In this document: positions 7,956 to 16,142 of the stretch, piece after piece
How the letters are laid out: every line of letters starts with the position of its first letter
How positions within the stretch are numbered: position 1 is the stretch's first letter
Assembly (NCBI GenBank): GCA_020632975.1
Contig: JACKEL010000016.1
Coordinates: forward strand, 1 to 64,000
Direction: 5' to 3'
DNA from: Myxococcales bacterium
GTDB taxonomy: Bacteria > Myxococcota_C > UBA6777
Length of the DNA stretch: 64,000 nucleotides
Notes under the pieces: model-generated
Told to the model about the DNA's origin: nothing
Seen by the model: the letters and a program-made list of their open reading frames with translations, nothing else
Databases searched by the model: none
Translations under genes and position numbers: made by a program

Positions 7956-10130
7956 ATGTTGATTCCAATCACTACAGAACATTTCAGCAAAGGTCGGATA
8001 TCACTTCAGGCCGCTGTCAAAAAAGCATACGCCGAAGATCTCGACTGGATCGAATCGATGCTTCGTTCGGGGCTTTCCGTCCGCGTCCTTGCCGAGAAAT
8101 CACTCTCCTTAATGTTGTATAAAGAGCTTCGCGACCGTTTGCGCAATGGGCATCCATCGCGTCGTTGCATCCTCGTGCAATCGCCCCCTTCCAAAGAGGG
8201 GCGTTCCTTCATGCACGCGATGGTAGAGGACCTTTGGCAACAAGTGCAAGATCACATCGGCGAAGAAGACAGCATCGTCGTCTTGCCGCACCTCGACTTG
8301 TTGGCCACGACGACAGAAACCTCGCTAGGAACGCCTGCACGCGAATCGATCGCTGCAATGGCCCAAGATCCCGAACTGACCTTCCTTGCCTTCAACGACC
8401 CAGCGCTTCACCTGCCCAAAGCCATCGAAGATCTCTTTGATGTCAAACGCGAGTTGGTAGGTCTGCGACGTGAAACACTTCCACAGTTGATCTCTTACGA
8501 AGAAGCACAGCGCTTTGGGATCGATCACCTCAACCTTTTCCGCCTCTACAAGTACGTTTCAGGACTCAACGCTGTCAAACTACGCAAACTGATGGCGCGC
8601 CTGTTGGAGTTTCCGCCTTTGGTGGCACTGCCACCCGAAGAGCGCGAGCCCCAACGACAAAAGATCGAACGCACACTGCGCGAGATGACTTTGCTTGGTG
8701 GGATGGAGATCCCCGAAGTCGATCTGGAAAAAGATATCGGCGGTTACAGCGAGATCAAGAAGCGTATCCGCGAAGAGATCTTGGATATCCTTCAGTTGCG
8801 CGAAGATCCTCAGTGGATGGATCGCGCTGAAGAACTCGAAGACACCTTGCCACGGGGCTTTTTGTTCTATGGTCCTCCAGGAACAGGGAAGACCTATTTC
8901 GCCAAAGCGATGGCAACAGCCCTCAACGCGACAGCCATCGTCGTAAGCGGCCCTGAGATCAAATCAAAGTGGGTGGGAGAAAGCGAAGCCAATCTACGTA
9001 GGATCTTCGCACAAGCCCGTGCAGCCGCCCCTGCCATCATCATCTTTGACGAGCTTGACGCGATCGCCCCGCAGCGTGGGATGTACCACGGTTCAGGCGT
9101 TGAACACAGCGTTGTCAACCAGCTTCTGACCGAGATGGACGGCTTTCGCAAAGAAGAGATGGTCTTTATCGTGGGCACCACCAACTTTCCACAAAGCGTG
9201 GACCCTGCGCTACTGCGACCAGGTCGTTTTGAGTACCAGCTTCATGTCCCTTACCCAGACCGCCAAGCCCGTCGTTCGATCTTGGAGATCTACGCCAAAC
9301 GCTTTGACTTTGGGATCCCCGAAGAAGTCATGGAGTACTTGATCGAGCGAACGGGGAACTACGTCGATCCCACCCGTAACGTCCGCTTTTCAGGTGACCA
9401 CTTGTACGGCATCGCCCGTAAACTCAAGCGTCTCCAAGCACGACGACGCGATCTAAGTTCGCCTTTCCCCATCGGTCGGGCAGAAGTGGACGAAGTGATG
9501 GGGCCCGCGCCCTTCCGCTCCAAAAAGAAACGTGAGCGTGATCGCCTCAAAGCAGCCTATCATGAAGCTGGACACGCCCTTCTTGCGGCGGTGCTACTTG
9601 GGCCGCAAGCGATCCAAAAAGTCACCATCGAAGCGGACAACCCCGATGTCGAAGGGATGGTTTCGCTGCACAGCTACGTGACCCAAGGCGCCACGCGAAA
9701 AACGCTGACACAGATGATCCAGATCGCCCTTGCAGGACGTGTCGCAGAAGAGTTGATCTTCGAGGGAGAACAAGACATTGGTGCCAAGAGTGACCTCGAC
9801 GTCGCAACAAGCATCGCAAGGATGATGGTCGAAGACATGGGGATGAGCGAGCGTTTTGGACCACGCGTTTATCGCACAAGCGACGGGCAAGAAACATCTG
9901 TGGGCGCGATGACTCGCGAACTCATCGACAAAGAGATCAACCAAGTCCTCAAGGATCAACACGAGATCACCCGAGCACTGCTCTCTGAACGCAAAGAACA
10001 ACTCGAAACCCTTACCAAATCCCTCAGTGAAAAAGGTGAGATGGAGAGCAAAGAGATCGCCGAACTGCTCGGACTCCGCTGGCCTGAAGAAGAGATGGAA
10101 GGCAGCGCTGACATCCCCAAAGAATCATAA
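7956..10130 (+). CDS. Soluble FtsH-like AAA+ zinc metalloprotease
   Basis: The 724-residue protein contains a classical AAA+ module: GPPGTGKT at 306-313, IIIFDE at 361-366, sensor Asn near 410 and Arg fingers in LLRPGRF near 421-424. An M41 peptidase follows, with zinc motif HEAGH at 536-540 and the distal Asp in GAKSDLDVAT near 613. FtsH normally begins with two membrane helices; here none is seen. Residues 65-165 instead resemble a decayed second AAA domain (VQSPPSKEG at the Walker A position, VVLPHLDLLA at Walker B). The ATG at 7956 has GAGGGA upstream. Function is inferred as ATP-dependent proteolysis or unfolding in the cytosol, not as the housekeeping FtsH. Confidence 0.85.
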   Translation: MLIPITTEHFSKGRISLQAAVKKAYAEDLDWIESMLRSGLSVRVLAEKSLSLMLYKELRDRLRNGHPSRRCILVQSPPSKEGRSFMHAMVEDLWQQVQDHIGEEDSIVVLPHLDLLATTTETSLGTPARESIAAMAQDPELTFLAFNDPALHLPKAIEDLFDVKRELVGLRRETLPQLISYEEAQRFGIDHLNLFRLYKYVSGLNAVKLRKLMARLLEFPPLVALPPEEREPQRQKIERTLREMTLLGGMEIPEVDLEKDIGGYSEIKKRIREEILDILQLREDPQWMDRAEELEDTLPRGFLFYGPPGTGKTYFAKAMATALNATAIVVSGPEIKSKWVGESEANLRRIFAQARAAAPAIIIFDELDAIAPQRGMYHGSGVEHSVVNQLLTEMDGFRKEEMVFIVGTTNFPQSVDPALLRPGRFEYQLHVPYPDRQARRSILEIYAKRFDFGIPEEVMEYLIERTGNYVDPTRNVRFSGDHLYGIARKLKRLQARRRDLSSPFPIGRAEVDEVMGPAPFRSKKKRERDRLKAAYHEAGHALLAAVLLGPQAIQKVTIEADNPDVEGMVSLHSYVTQGATRKTLTQMIQIALAGRVAEELIFEGEQDIGAKSDLDVATSIARMMVEDMGMSERFGPRVYRTSDGQETSVGAMTRELIDKEINQVLKDQHEITRALLSERKEQLETLTKSLSEKGEMESKEIAELLGLRWPEEEMEGSADIPKES

Positions 10131-10235
10131 CCAGAGAAGAAGTCCTGCGATCCCCATGGGATAGCTACATGCGTACTCCTTCTTTGCTAACTATCGCTCT
10201 CAACTCGTTTGGTGGAGAGAGCAGGAGAAACAGAT

Positions 10236-10496
10236 ATGGGTGAGATTAAGATTTCATATATCCATGATCCAGAAACGGGTCGCCGTGAGTTGTGGGTCGA
10301 TTACGAGTCTGCCAACGACTGGATGCCTGCCGAACACGAGCGACGACATAAAGAGATCCTTCGACAACTCGTGGATCGCGGGGCGATCGATCCCTCGCAA
10401 ATCGACCGTTTTGGCGTTCGCGTAGAAGGCGAAGAAGTCATCCTCGAAGAGATCGACGAGCGCTCCACATCCCAAGCAGAAGCCCAAAAAGGCTGA
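10236..10496 (+). CDS. Small acidic protein downstream of the FtsH-like protease
   Basis: An 86-residue acidic protein that I do not recognise. The ATG at 10236 has AGGAG eight bases before it, which makes it a credible gene although short; the frame opens earlier at a TTG. It follows the protease by about 105 bp on the same strand and may be cotranscribed. The sequence has a beta-rich start (GEIKISYIHDPETGRRELWVD) and a helical middle. One possibility is a partner or adaptor of the protease, but that rests on position only. Confidence 0.7.
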   Translation: MGEIKISYIHDPETGRRELWVDYESANDWMPAEHERRHKEILRQLVDRGAIDPSQIDRFGVRVEGEEVILEEIDERSTSQAEAQKG

Positions 10497-10556
10497 AACC
10501 TCCCTATCTTCCCTCCTTTTCTTCACTTCATTTTTTCTTACATCAACCCAAGCAGG

Positions 10557-10587
10557 TTGACACTGGCCCCCCTTTTCGCCCTATAAC
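10557..10587 (+). promoter_or_regulatory. Possible sigma-70-type promoter
   Basis: A perfect -35 hexamer TTGACA at 10557 and a TATAAC at 10582 are separated by 19 bases, which is slightly long. It lies about 160 bp before the next gene. This is a pattern call only. Confidence 0.3.
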
Positions 10588-10749
10588 AAAGCCCAAAGAC
10601 GGGCCAAATGTGTGCGTTGTATGTTGTCTAGCGATCCTCTCTTACACACCATCGGATCTCTGCGCTTCATAAAGACCACACCCACGGACTCTTTCGCTGA
10701 CACAAGCCCCCATCCGATCTCCATCGGCTAGCTTTCGACAGGTCATACC

Positions 10750-12645
10750 ATGCAAGAAGAGACACAGTCCTCTACCCCCAACGCACTCCTTCGGTCAGGC
10801 GACTTACTCAAGCTTTTCTCGACACTGGATCCCCTCACCAACAACAGCGAAAGAAAGCTTGCCTCACAACTTCTTGATTCTCTTCATGAACTCCCCAATG
10901 TACAAAGCGCAAACTTGCTCTTTATCAACAGTGGTGGCGACGCGTACTTCCAAGTGTGGCAATCCCTTGATGGCAACGCGCAGTTTGGAGAGTGGCAACC
11001 CCTCGCAGGTAGCGGATGGACGGGGATCTTGGCTCACGGCGATGTTTGGTGCGAAGACGACGCAGCCCAACACCCACTCAACGATCTTCCCGCTCTGGAG
11101 GCTTCTTTCCAAGATCGTTGCCTCATCCCCATGAAGACCCCCCAACGTCCCCTTGCTTTGGTGATCTTGCACAGCCAAGAAAAAGCGATCTTTTCTCAGT
11201 GGGATCAGGATCTGTTGCGCTTGTTTTCACAACAAGCTGCGATCATCTTCCAAAGCACCAACCTGATCAATGACTTGGATGGACGACTCACTCGCTACCA
11301 ACAGCGCGCCCAGTCGCATCCCCCCACGCTGCAAGGGCTCCTCCAGCTAGGACTAGCGGCTTTGCTAGAGTCGCGCCCTGCTCTTGCGTACATCGATCTC
11401 AACCTCGAAGCCATCGAAAACGACCTCAAGGTCCTCCAAGAAGCCATCGACTTTTTCTTGGATGAGATCCGCCTGAGCGCCCCTCCCGAAGCCCAAGAAC
11501 GCGCACAGCAATTTATCGAGCGAAAACAACTTGATCGGATGCGCGCAGAACTCGATGGGATGATCCGTGACAACCAAGAAGGCTTGTTGCGACAACAAAA
11601 CTTCCTTCAGCTCTTGCTTTCTCTGCAAAATGCGACGGATACCCCCGAGCCTCTACAACTATCCGAGCTGTTGACGCCTTTGTTGCCCTTGGCCTTTAGC
11701 GGGCTAGACAACCTCCAGATCCAAACAGACTGGCAAACCGAAGCCCAACTCTACGCCCCCAAAACACGGCTCCAACAAGCCTTTTTGATGCTGCTCTTTA
11801 GCCTCCAAAAACACGTTCGTTCTTTGGGGAACTACAGCACCAAACTGCACATCCACGCGGAACAAAAAGAAGAACGTATCTTGTTGCGTTTGTCTTACAA
11901 AACCCCGCACCTGTCGTCGCTTGAAGACTTTGGAGATGAGTACCTTTTCGCGCGCCATGTCGTCGAAGAAGTCCAAGGCAGCTTCTTTTTCAACCTGAAA
12001 GAAGATCGATGCGTCATCAACATCTGGTTTCCTCTGATGTTTGAAGCACAGTCTTCGGACAGTGGAAGCCAAGAAGTCGAAGCAGCCGATGAACACGGGG
12101 CCTTTGAACTTCCTGCACTCTCTCACCTTGCGATTGAAACCACCACGATCTCCGAAGAGTTGGCGCACCTCAAAAGCCCTCCAGGTTCAGTAGCAGCTTC
12201 ACCCTACGCCGCCTCAGAACAAGCCCAGCCCACAGCCAAGCCCTACAATCCCATCAAGAAAGATCGCTTTAAGTTGCTCTTGTTGGGTCAAGATCAGCGT
12301 TATATGCGCGCTTTACGCCGCACTTTGAGCCCTCCACACACGCTTTTGCTTGCGCGTGCGGTCCCCGAAGCCATAGATCTCGTTGATGCGCATCCAGATC
12401 TCAACCTTATCCTTTGTGATATGCACGGATTTTCGAGCTTTTGCTTGGAGTTCTACGCGCAAGTCAAAGCCAACAATTCCCCCGTAGCTGATCGCATGTT
12501 GTTCCTGACAGACATCCATCACGATGGCTACACACAGGAATTCATTCGACAAATGAACGCACGCTGCATCTCGCGTTACCTCTCCGCAGAAGAGATGGAA
12601 ACGCAACTACGCACCAAAGCTGAGTTGTTGAAAGAAGTGGGCTGA
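10750..12645 (+). CDS. GAF sensor with degenerate kinase-like and receiver domains
   Basis: A 631-residue cytoplasmic protein in three parts. Residues 15-175 look like a GAF sensor domain. About 300-425 look like the ATPase end of a histidine kinase: an N-box-like helix (TRLQQAFLMLLFSLQKH) is present but the usual Asn and the glycine-rich loops are missing. The phospho-accepting His region is not evident either. Residues from about 505 form a receiver domain with its Asp in LILCDMHG, although the acidic pocket at its start reads GQDQ instead of DD. It may be a regulator that no longer phosphorylates, reading a ligand or partner instead. No cognate kinase or output gene is adjacent. Confidence 0.65.
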   Translation: MQEETQSSTPNALLRSGDLLKLFSTLDPLTNNSERKLASQLLDSLHELPNVQSANLLFINSGGDAYFQVWQSLDGNAQFGEWQPLAGSGWTGILAHGDVWCEDDAAQHPLNDLPALEASFQDRCLIPMKTPQRPLALVILHSQEKAIFSQWDQDLLRLFSQQAAIIFQSTNLINDLDGRLTRYQQRAQSHPPTLQGLLQLGLAALLESRPALAYIDLNLEAIENDLKVLQEAIDFFLDEIRLSAPPEAQERAQQFIERKQLDRMRAELDGMIRDNQEGLLRQQNFLQLLLSLQNATDTPEPLQLSELLTPLLPLAFSGLDNLQIQTDWQTEAQLYAPKTRLQQAFLMLLFSLQKHVRSLGNYSTKLHIHAEQKEERILLRLSYKTPHLSSLEDFGDEYLFARHVVEEVQGSFFFNLKEDRCVINIWFPLMFEAQSSDSGSQEVEAADEHGAFELPALSHLAIETTTISEELAHLKSPPGSVAASPYAASEQAQPTAKPYNPIKKDRFKLLLLGQDQRYMRALRRTLSPPHTLLLARAVPEAIDLVDAHPDLNLILCDMHGFSSFCLEFYAQVKANNSPVADRMLFLTDIHHDGYTQEFIRQMNARCISRYLSAEEMETQLRTKAELLKEVG

Positions 12646-12707
12646 GAGAAGACCGGGGGTTGGGATAAAGGATTTATAAGTTGGGGCAAAGGACCGTGGG
12701 AAGGGGA

Positions 12708-13496
12708 TTAGCGCGAGGGTTCCCAGTTGAGGGTCTTTCCAGCTTGGAGTTCGCTCCAAAAGCTGTGGCGAAGTTCTCCAAAGCTTTGGAGTCCCACATC
12801 TGCGATGGTTTGGAACTCTGTATGTTCTCCTGCAGCTTCAAGGATCGCGACGGTGTAACCCCCCGAAGATCGGGCAGCGCTGAGACCGGCAAAGCTATCT
12901 TCAAAGATCAAACAGTGTGAAGGATCGACGCCCAAACGCTCGGCTGCGAGGAGATAACCTTCAGGGTTGGGCTTGGAGTGTTTCATCTGTTCCCCACCAA
13001 TGCAGTGTTCCGCGGGGTACCAAGCTTCAAGCTCCCAAGCATGGACAAGTTTGCGAATCAGATCCGTCGGGCTGCTCGAAACAATCGCAGTAGGCATGTG
13101 CATCGCAGCTTCTTTCAAAGCCTCACGTGCCCCTGTGATGGGGATGATCTGACGGTGAACCAACTCATCAAAGCGATCTGCGAGTTCTTGTAGGAGGTTG
13201 GGCATCTCCCCCGCAGAAGGATATTTGCTCCGCAAAGCCACACAGATAGACTCCCACGTGCAGCCACGGGTCATGGTCGAAGGAAGATAAGCGTCTTGGA
13301 CCCCGTATCGCTCCATCACGTCAGCGATGGACGCACCTGTATGCGCCTCGGAGTCAATCAAAGTCCCATCCATATCAAACAGTGTAGCGCGGATGATGCG
13401 GCCTGTCTCGCCAACTTCTTGGGGACGAGGCGCACGTCTTGGAAGCACAACATTCGCCAAGATATCGTTTCCTCTCTCGATAATCCCTTCTCGCAT
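12708..13496 (-). CDS. HAD-superfamily hydrolase, phosphoglycolate/beta-phosphoglucomutase type
   Basis: This 262-residue protein has all four HAD motifs: FDMDGTLID with the nucleophile Asp, IVSSSP, the Lys in HSKPNPEGY, and IFEDSFAG. The helical cap between the first two motifs places it with the PGP-like phosphatases and beta-phosphoglucomutases. HSKPNPEGYLLAAERLG is typical of sugar-phosphate phosphatases in this group. An extra 35 or so residues precede motif I. The ATG at 13496 is preferred (AGGAG six bases upstream); a GTG one codon earlier is possible. The substrate is unknown. It is divergent from the phosphatidylcholine synthase gene. Confidence 0.85.
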   Translation of the reverse strand: MREGIIERGNDILANVVLPRRAPRPQEVGETGRIIRATLFDMDGTLIDSEAHTGASIADVMERYGVQDAYLPSTMTRGCTWESICVALRSKYPSAGEMPNLLQELADRFDELVHRQIIPITGAREALKEAAMHMPTAIVSSSPTDLIRKLVHAWELEAWYPAEHCIGGEQMKHSKPNPEGYLLAAERLGVDPSHCLIFEDSFAGLSAARSSGGYTVAILEAAGEHTEFQTIADVGLQSFGELRHSFWSELQAGKTLNWEPSR

Positions 13497-13499
13497 CAC

Positions 13500-13884
13500 A
13501 GGCTCCTTTTTTCGCTACGTACCACATCGACATCGTGAAAAGTCCAGCTGCTTCACCATGACGAGGTGAAAGCTTCTTCGGTCTCACCTCTTTCAAGCAA
13601 GACATGTACCTCAAAAAGCAGCTTCCTATCGAAGCACTTTGTATTTGAAGAGATATCTTGTTTTTTGGCGCAACATTCGCAGAAACAGCCAGCCATTCCA
13701 AAGCCAAAAGAGGAGCAAGCGAACACCAAAAGGTCCAGCTTCCCCCAAAGAAGGGGCTAGACAAGCTCGTCCACCTCGGGATATCACTACTACCCCAAAC
13801 GTGCGCTCCTCAAAGAGCAAAGGCCCTTTATACCTACATAGCACCGCGTTGATGGCAAACACATGACGCGCAGGAGAAGTCTCG
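13500..13884. other. Divergent intergenic region, 385 bp
   Basis: No gene is supported here. It contains an inverted repeat, GAGGTGA at 13563-13569 and TCACCTC at 13584-13590, which could be a hairpin or an operator. Promoters for both flanking genes should lie here but I cannot place them with confidence. Confidence 0.4.
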
Positions 13885-14652
13885 ATGAACCAAGAAGCGA
13901 CCACCCCAAAAGGTGAGTACTCACTTACGCGCAGGATACTCTGTTACGCACTCCATCTCTACACAGCCTCTGGGATCTTCTTCGCTGTCTTGATCCTTAT
14001 GGCGATCATCAACAAAGATTACAAATGGGCCTACCTATGGATGGTGGTGGCGACGGTCATCGACTCCTCTGATGGTTACCTCGCCCGCAAGCTAGAGGTC
14101 AAAAAAGTCCTCCCTCATATCAACGGTGGCGATCTCGATAACATCGTAGACTACGTCAATTACACCTTCTTGCCCTTGTTTTTGATTGCACACGCAGGAT
14201 TGATCCCCCAACCCGCTTGGCTTTGGGTGTCCTTGCCCATGATGGCGAGTTTGTTTGGATTCGCCAACGCAGACGCCAAACAAGCCGAAGAAGGCTTCTT
14301 TTTGGGCTTTCCTTCGTATTGGAACTTCGTCGCCATCTATGTCCAGATCGTCATGACACCGATCAGTCCGTACTTTTCGCTTGCGGTCTTGATGATCCTC
14401 ACCGTCCTCACAGTGAGCCCACTGCGATTTGCGTATCCAAGTCGTATGCCTCGATTCCAAAAGACATTTATCTGGGGTGCGATCCTGTGGACCATCTCGT
14501 TTGTCGCCATCATCGTCCTGTACCCGATCGGCGAGAAGGTACGTCCCCCCATGTGGCTTGCGCTGGCCTCGATCTCTTATCCCCTGTTTTACTGCCTCTT
14601 TTCGATGTACCTCGACTTTGATGCACGCCGCCGCAAGAAAAACGCTGCGTAA
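13885..14652 (+). CDS. pcs: Phosphatidylcholine synthase (CDP-alcohol phosphatidyltransferase)
   Basis: A 255-residue polytopic membrane protein with about seven or eight hydrophobic segments. The CDP-alcohol motif starts at DSSDGYLAR and continues through KKVLPHINGGDLDNIVDY. Its spacing, DG-x2-AR-x12-G-x3-D-x3-D, is the one I recall for bacterial Pcs, which condenses CDP-diacylglycerol with choline to make phosphatidylcholine in one step. The sequence around the motif is also Pcs-like and unlike phosphatidylserine or phosphatidylglycerophosphate synthases. AGGAG lies about nine bases before the ATG. If the call is right, the cell takes up or makes choline and has phosphatidylcholine in its membrane. 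Confidence 0.82.
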   Translation: MNQEATTPKGEYSLTRRILCYALHLYTASGIFFAVLILMAIINKDYKWAYLWMVVATVIDSSDGYLARKLEVKKVLPHINGGDLDNIVDYVNYTFLPLFLIAHAGLIPQPAWLWVSLPMMASLFGFANADAKQAEEGFFLGFPSYWNFVAIYVQIVMTPISPYFSLAVLMILTVLTVSPLRFAYPSRMPRFQKTFIWGAILWTISFVAIIVLYPIGEKVRPPMWLALASISYPLFYCLFSMYLDFDARRRKKNAA

Positions 14653-14738
14653 TCCTCTCCCCACCCTCTTCCCAAAAGCACGTCCCACCGCTCTTTCAGA
14701 GATCTTCGTCTATCACGGCATGACGGTACGTCACGATC

Positions 14739-16130
14739 CTACATGACGCGCACAGGGTTCCCGATATTAAAGACGCCTGTGTCGCTATAATCTTTTCCAG
14801 GGACACGCTCGCAATCAGGTGGGAAAACCTCGCGTTTTTGGGCGTAATAAGCATCGCGGAAGCTGCCTTCTGAGGCGCGATTGTACGTCACATACAAAGC
14901 ACGGCGTGGTCTTTGGCTGTTGTTGGGGCCCGAACGATGCGGGATATACGAATCGAAAAGCAAGATATCCCCAGCTTCTGTGGGAACAGGGACCCAAGTC
15001 AGCCCTTGGGCATAATCAGGATCGACCTCCCCCGAAGCCGTGGAAGGCAAGATGCCCTGTTGATGGGCACCAGGGACCATCTCAAGGCAACCATTTTCCA
15101 TATCTGACGCATCGATCGAGATCATCAGCGTGATGTGGTAAGTCTGACCAAATGTCGTAAAGGCGGGTGCATCTTGGTGCGCCCCAAAACCATTACCACC
15201 AGGGAGTTTAAAGTTGATCTTTTCTTTGTAGAGGATGGCTTCTTCTTCCATCAGGGTCGAAAGGATCGCCAACAGTCGCTCTCCTTGCAAAAGAGAGTCG
15301 AAGCCTTCGTGGTACGCAAGGAAGTTCTCGACACGACACAACAACCGCTCACCTTGGGGCGAAGACTCGAAGTACTTCATCCATTTTCCGGGTGTTTCAG
15401 GGCGCCCTTCAAGATCGGCCACCCACGCAAAGAGATCTTCGCGTTGGGTTGGGGAAAAGAACCCCTTGAGATGGAGATAACCATTCTCTTTCCAAGACTT
15501 GCGTTGTTCTTCAGACAACACTTGTTCAGAGAGCATCCTTTGTTGGCGTGCGAGATGCGCGCGACACATCTCTTTGTACATCCCCAGATCAGGCAAAGGC
15601 TGTCCTTCTTCTTTGGCGCGTTCGTCCCATGTACGCATGCGGATACTCGCTTTAAAGAGAGGGTCCGTCTCAAAACGCAGCGCTTCTTCTTCGGTCATGG
15701 GGCCACCTTGGTACATCAAGGTTTGTTTGCTTGCTTCTGAAAGTTTGCGTGCGTAATCAGGGTTGCGGTGCACAAGATAACGCTTGGCTTCGACGTGGTT
15801 CTCGATGAGCTTTGCGACTTTTTCTGAGAAGCCTCGCGCTCGCAACCAGTCTGCGCCCACTTTTTCGTGGCGCATCGTCCCATACCCGCCCATATCTTCG
15901 GTCTCACCGCGAGAAGAACAAAAGTGACCCAGATCGTGAAGGAATGCTGCGATGATCACATCTTCGTCAAAGCCCTCTGCTTCAGCCAGTTGCGCACTTT
16001 GCACCATGTGCTCAAGCTGCGAAACGGGTTCCCCGATATAGTCATCTGCCCCATAGCGTTCGTACAAAGCGAAGATCTCTTCTACGACGGTATCCATCTC
16101 AGCTTCTGTCATCGATCGTCTCGTCACCAT
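14739..16130 (-). CDS. Fusion of PhnZ-like HD oxygenase and PhyH/PhnY-like dioxygenase
   Basis: The 463-residue protein joins two oxygenase types. Residues 1-190 match the mixed-valent di-iron HD oxygenase PhnZ: Y31, E34, H41, H65-D66, H69, H88, H112, K116 and D169 fall at the spacing I recall for PhnZ residues 24 to 161. Residues from about 210 form a PhyH-type Fe(II)/2-oxoglutarate dioxygenase with HQDAPAF and the distal His in SYIPHRSG. PhnY hydroxylates 2-aminoethylphosphonate and PhnZ cleaves the product; TmpA and TmpB do the same for the trimethylated analogue. Here both steps would sit on one chain. The ATG at 16130 overlaps in function with the stop of the upstream gene (TGAGGGAG), so translation is probably coupled. 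The substrate remains an inference. Confidence 0.82.
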   Translation of the reverse strand: MVTRRSMTEAEMDTVVEEIFALYERYGADDYIGEPVSQLEHMVQSAQLAEAEGFDEDVIIAAFLHDLGHFCSSRGETEDMGGYGTMRHEKVGADWLRARGFSEKVAKLIENHVEAKRYLVHRNPDYARKLSEASKQTLMYQGGPMTEEEALRFETDPLFKASIRMRTWDERAKEEGQPLPDLGMYKEMCRAHLARQQRMLSEQVLSEEQRKSWKENGYLHLKGFFSPTQREDLFAWVADLEGRPETPGKWMKYFESSPQGERLLCRVENFLAYHEGFDSLLQGERLLAILSTLMEEEAILYKEKINFKLPGGNGFGAHQDAPAFTTFGQTYHITLMISIDASDMENGCLEMVPGAHQQGILPSTASGEVDPDYAQGLTWVPVPTEAGDILLFDSYIPHRSGPNNSQRPRRALYVTYNRASEGSFRDAYYAQKREVFPPDCERVPGKDYSDTGVFNIGNPVRVM

Positions 16131-16142
16131 CAAACATCTCCC

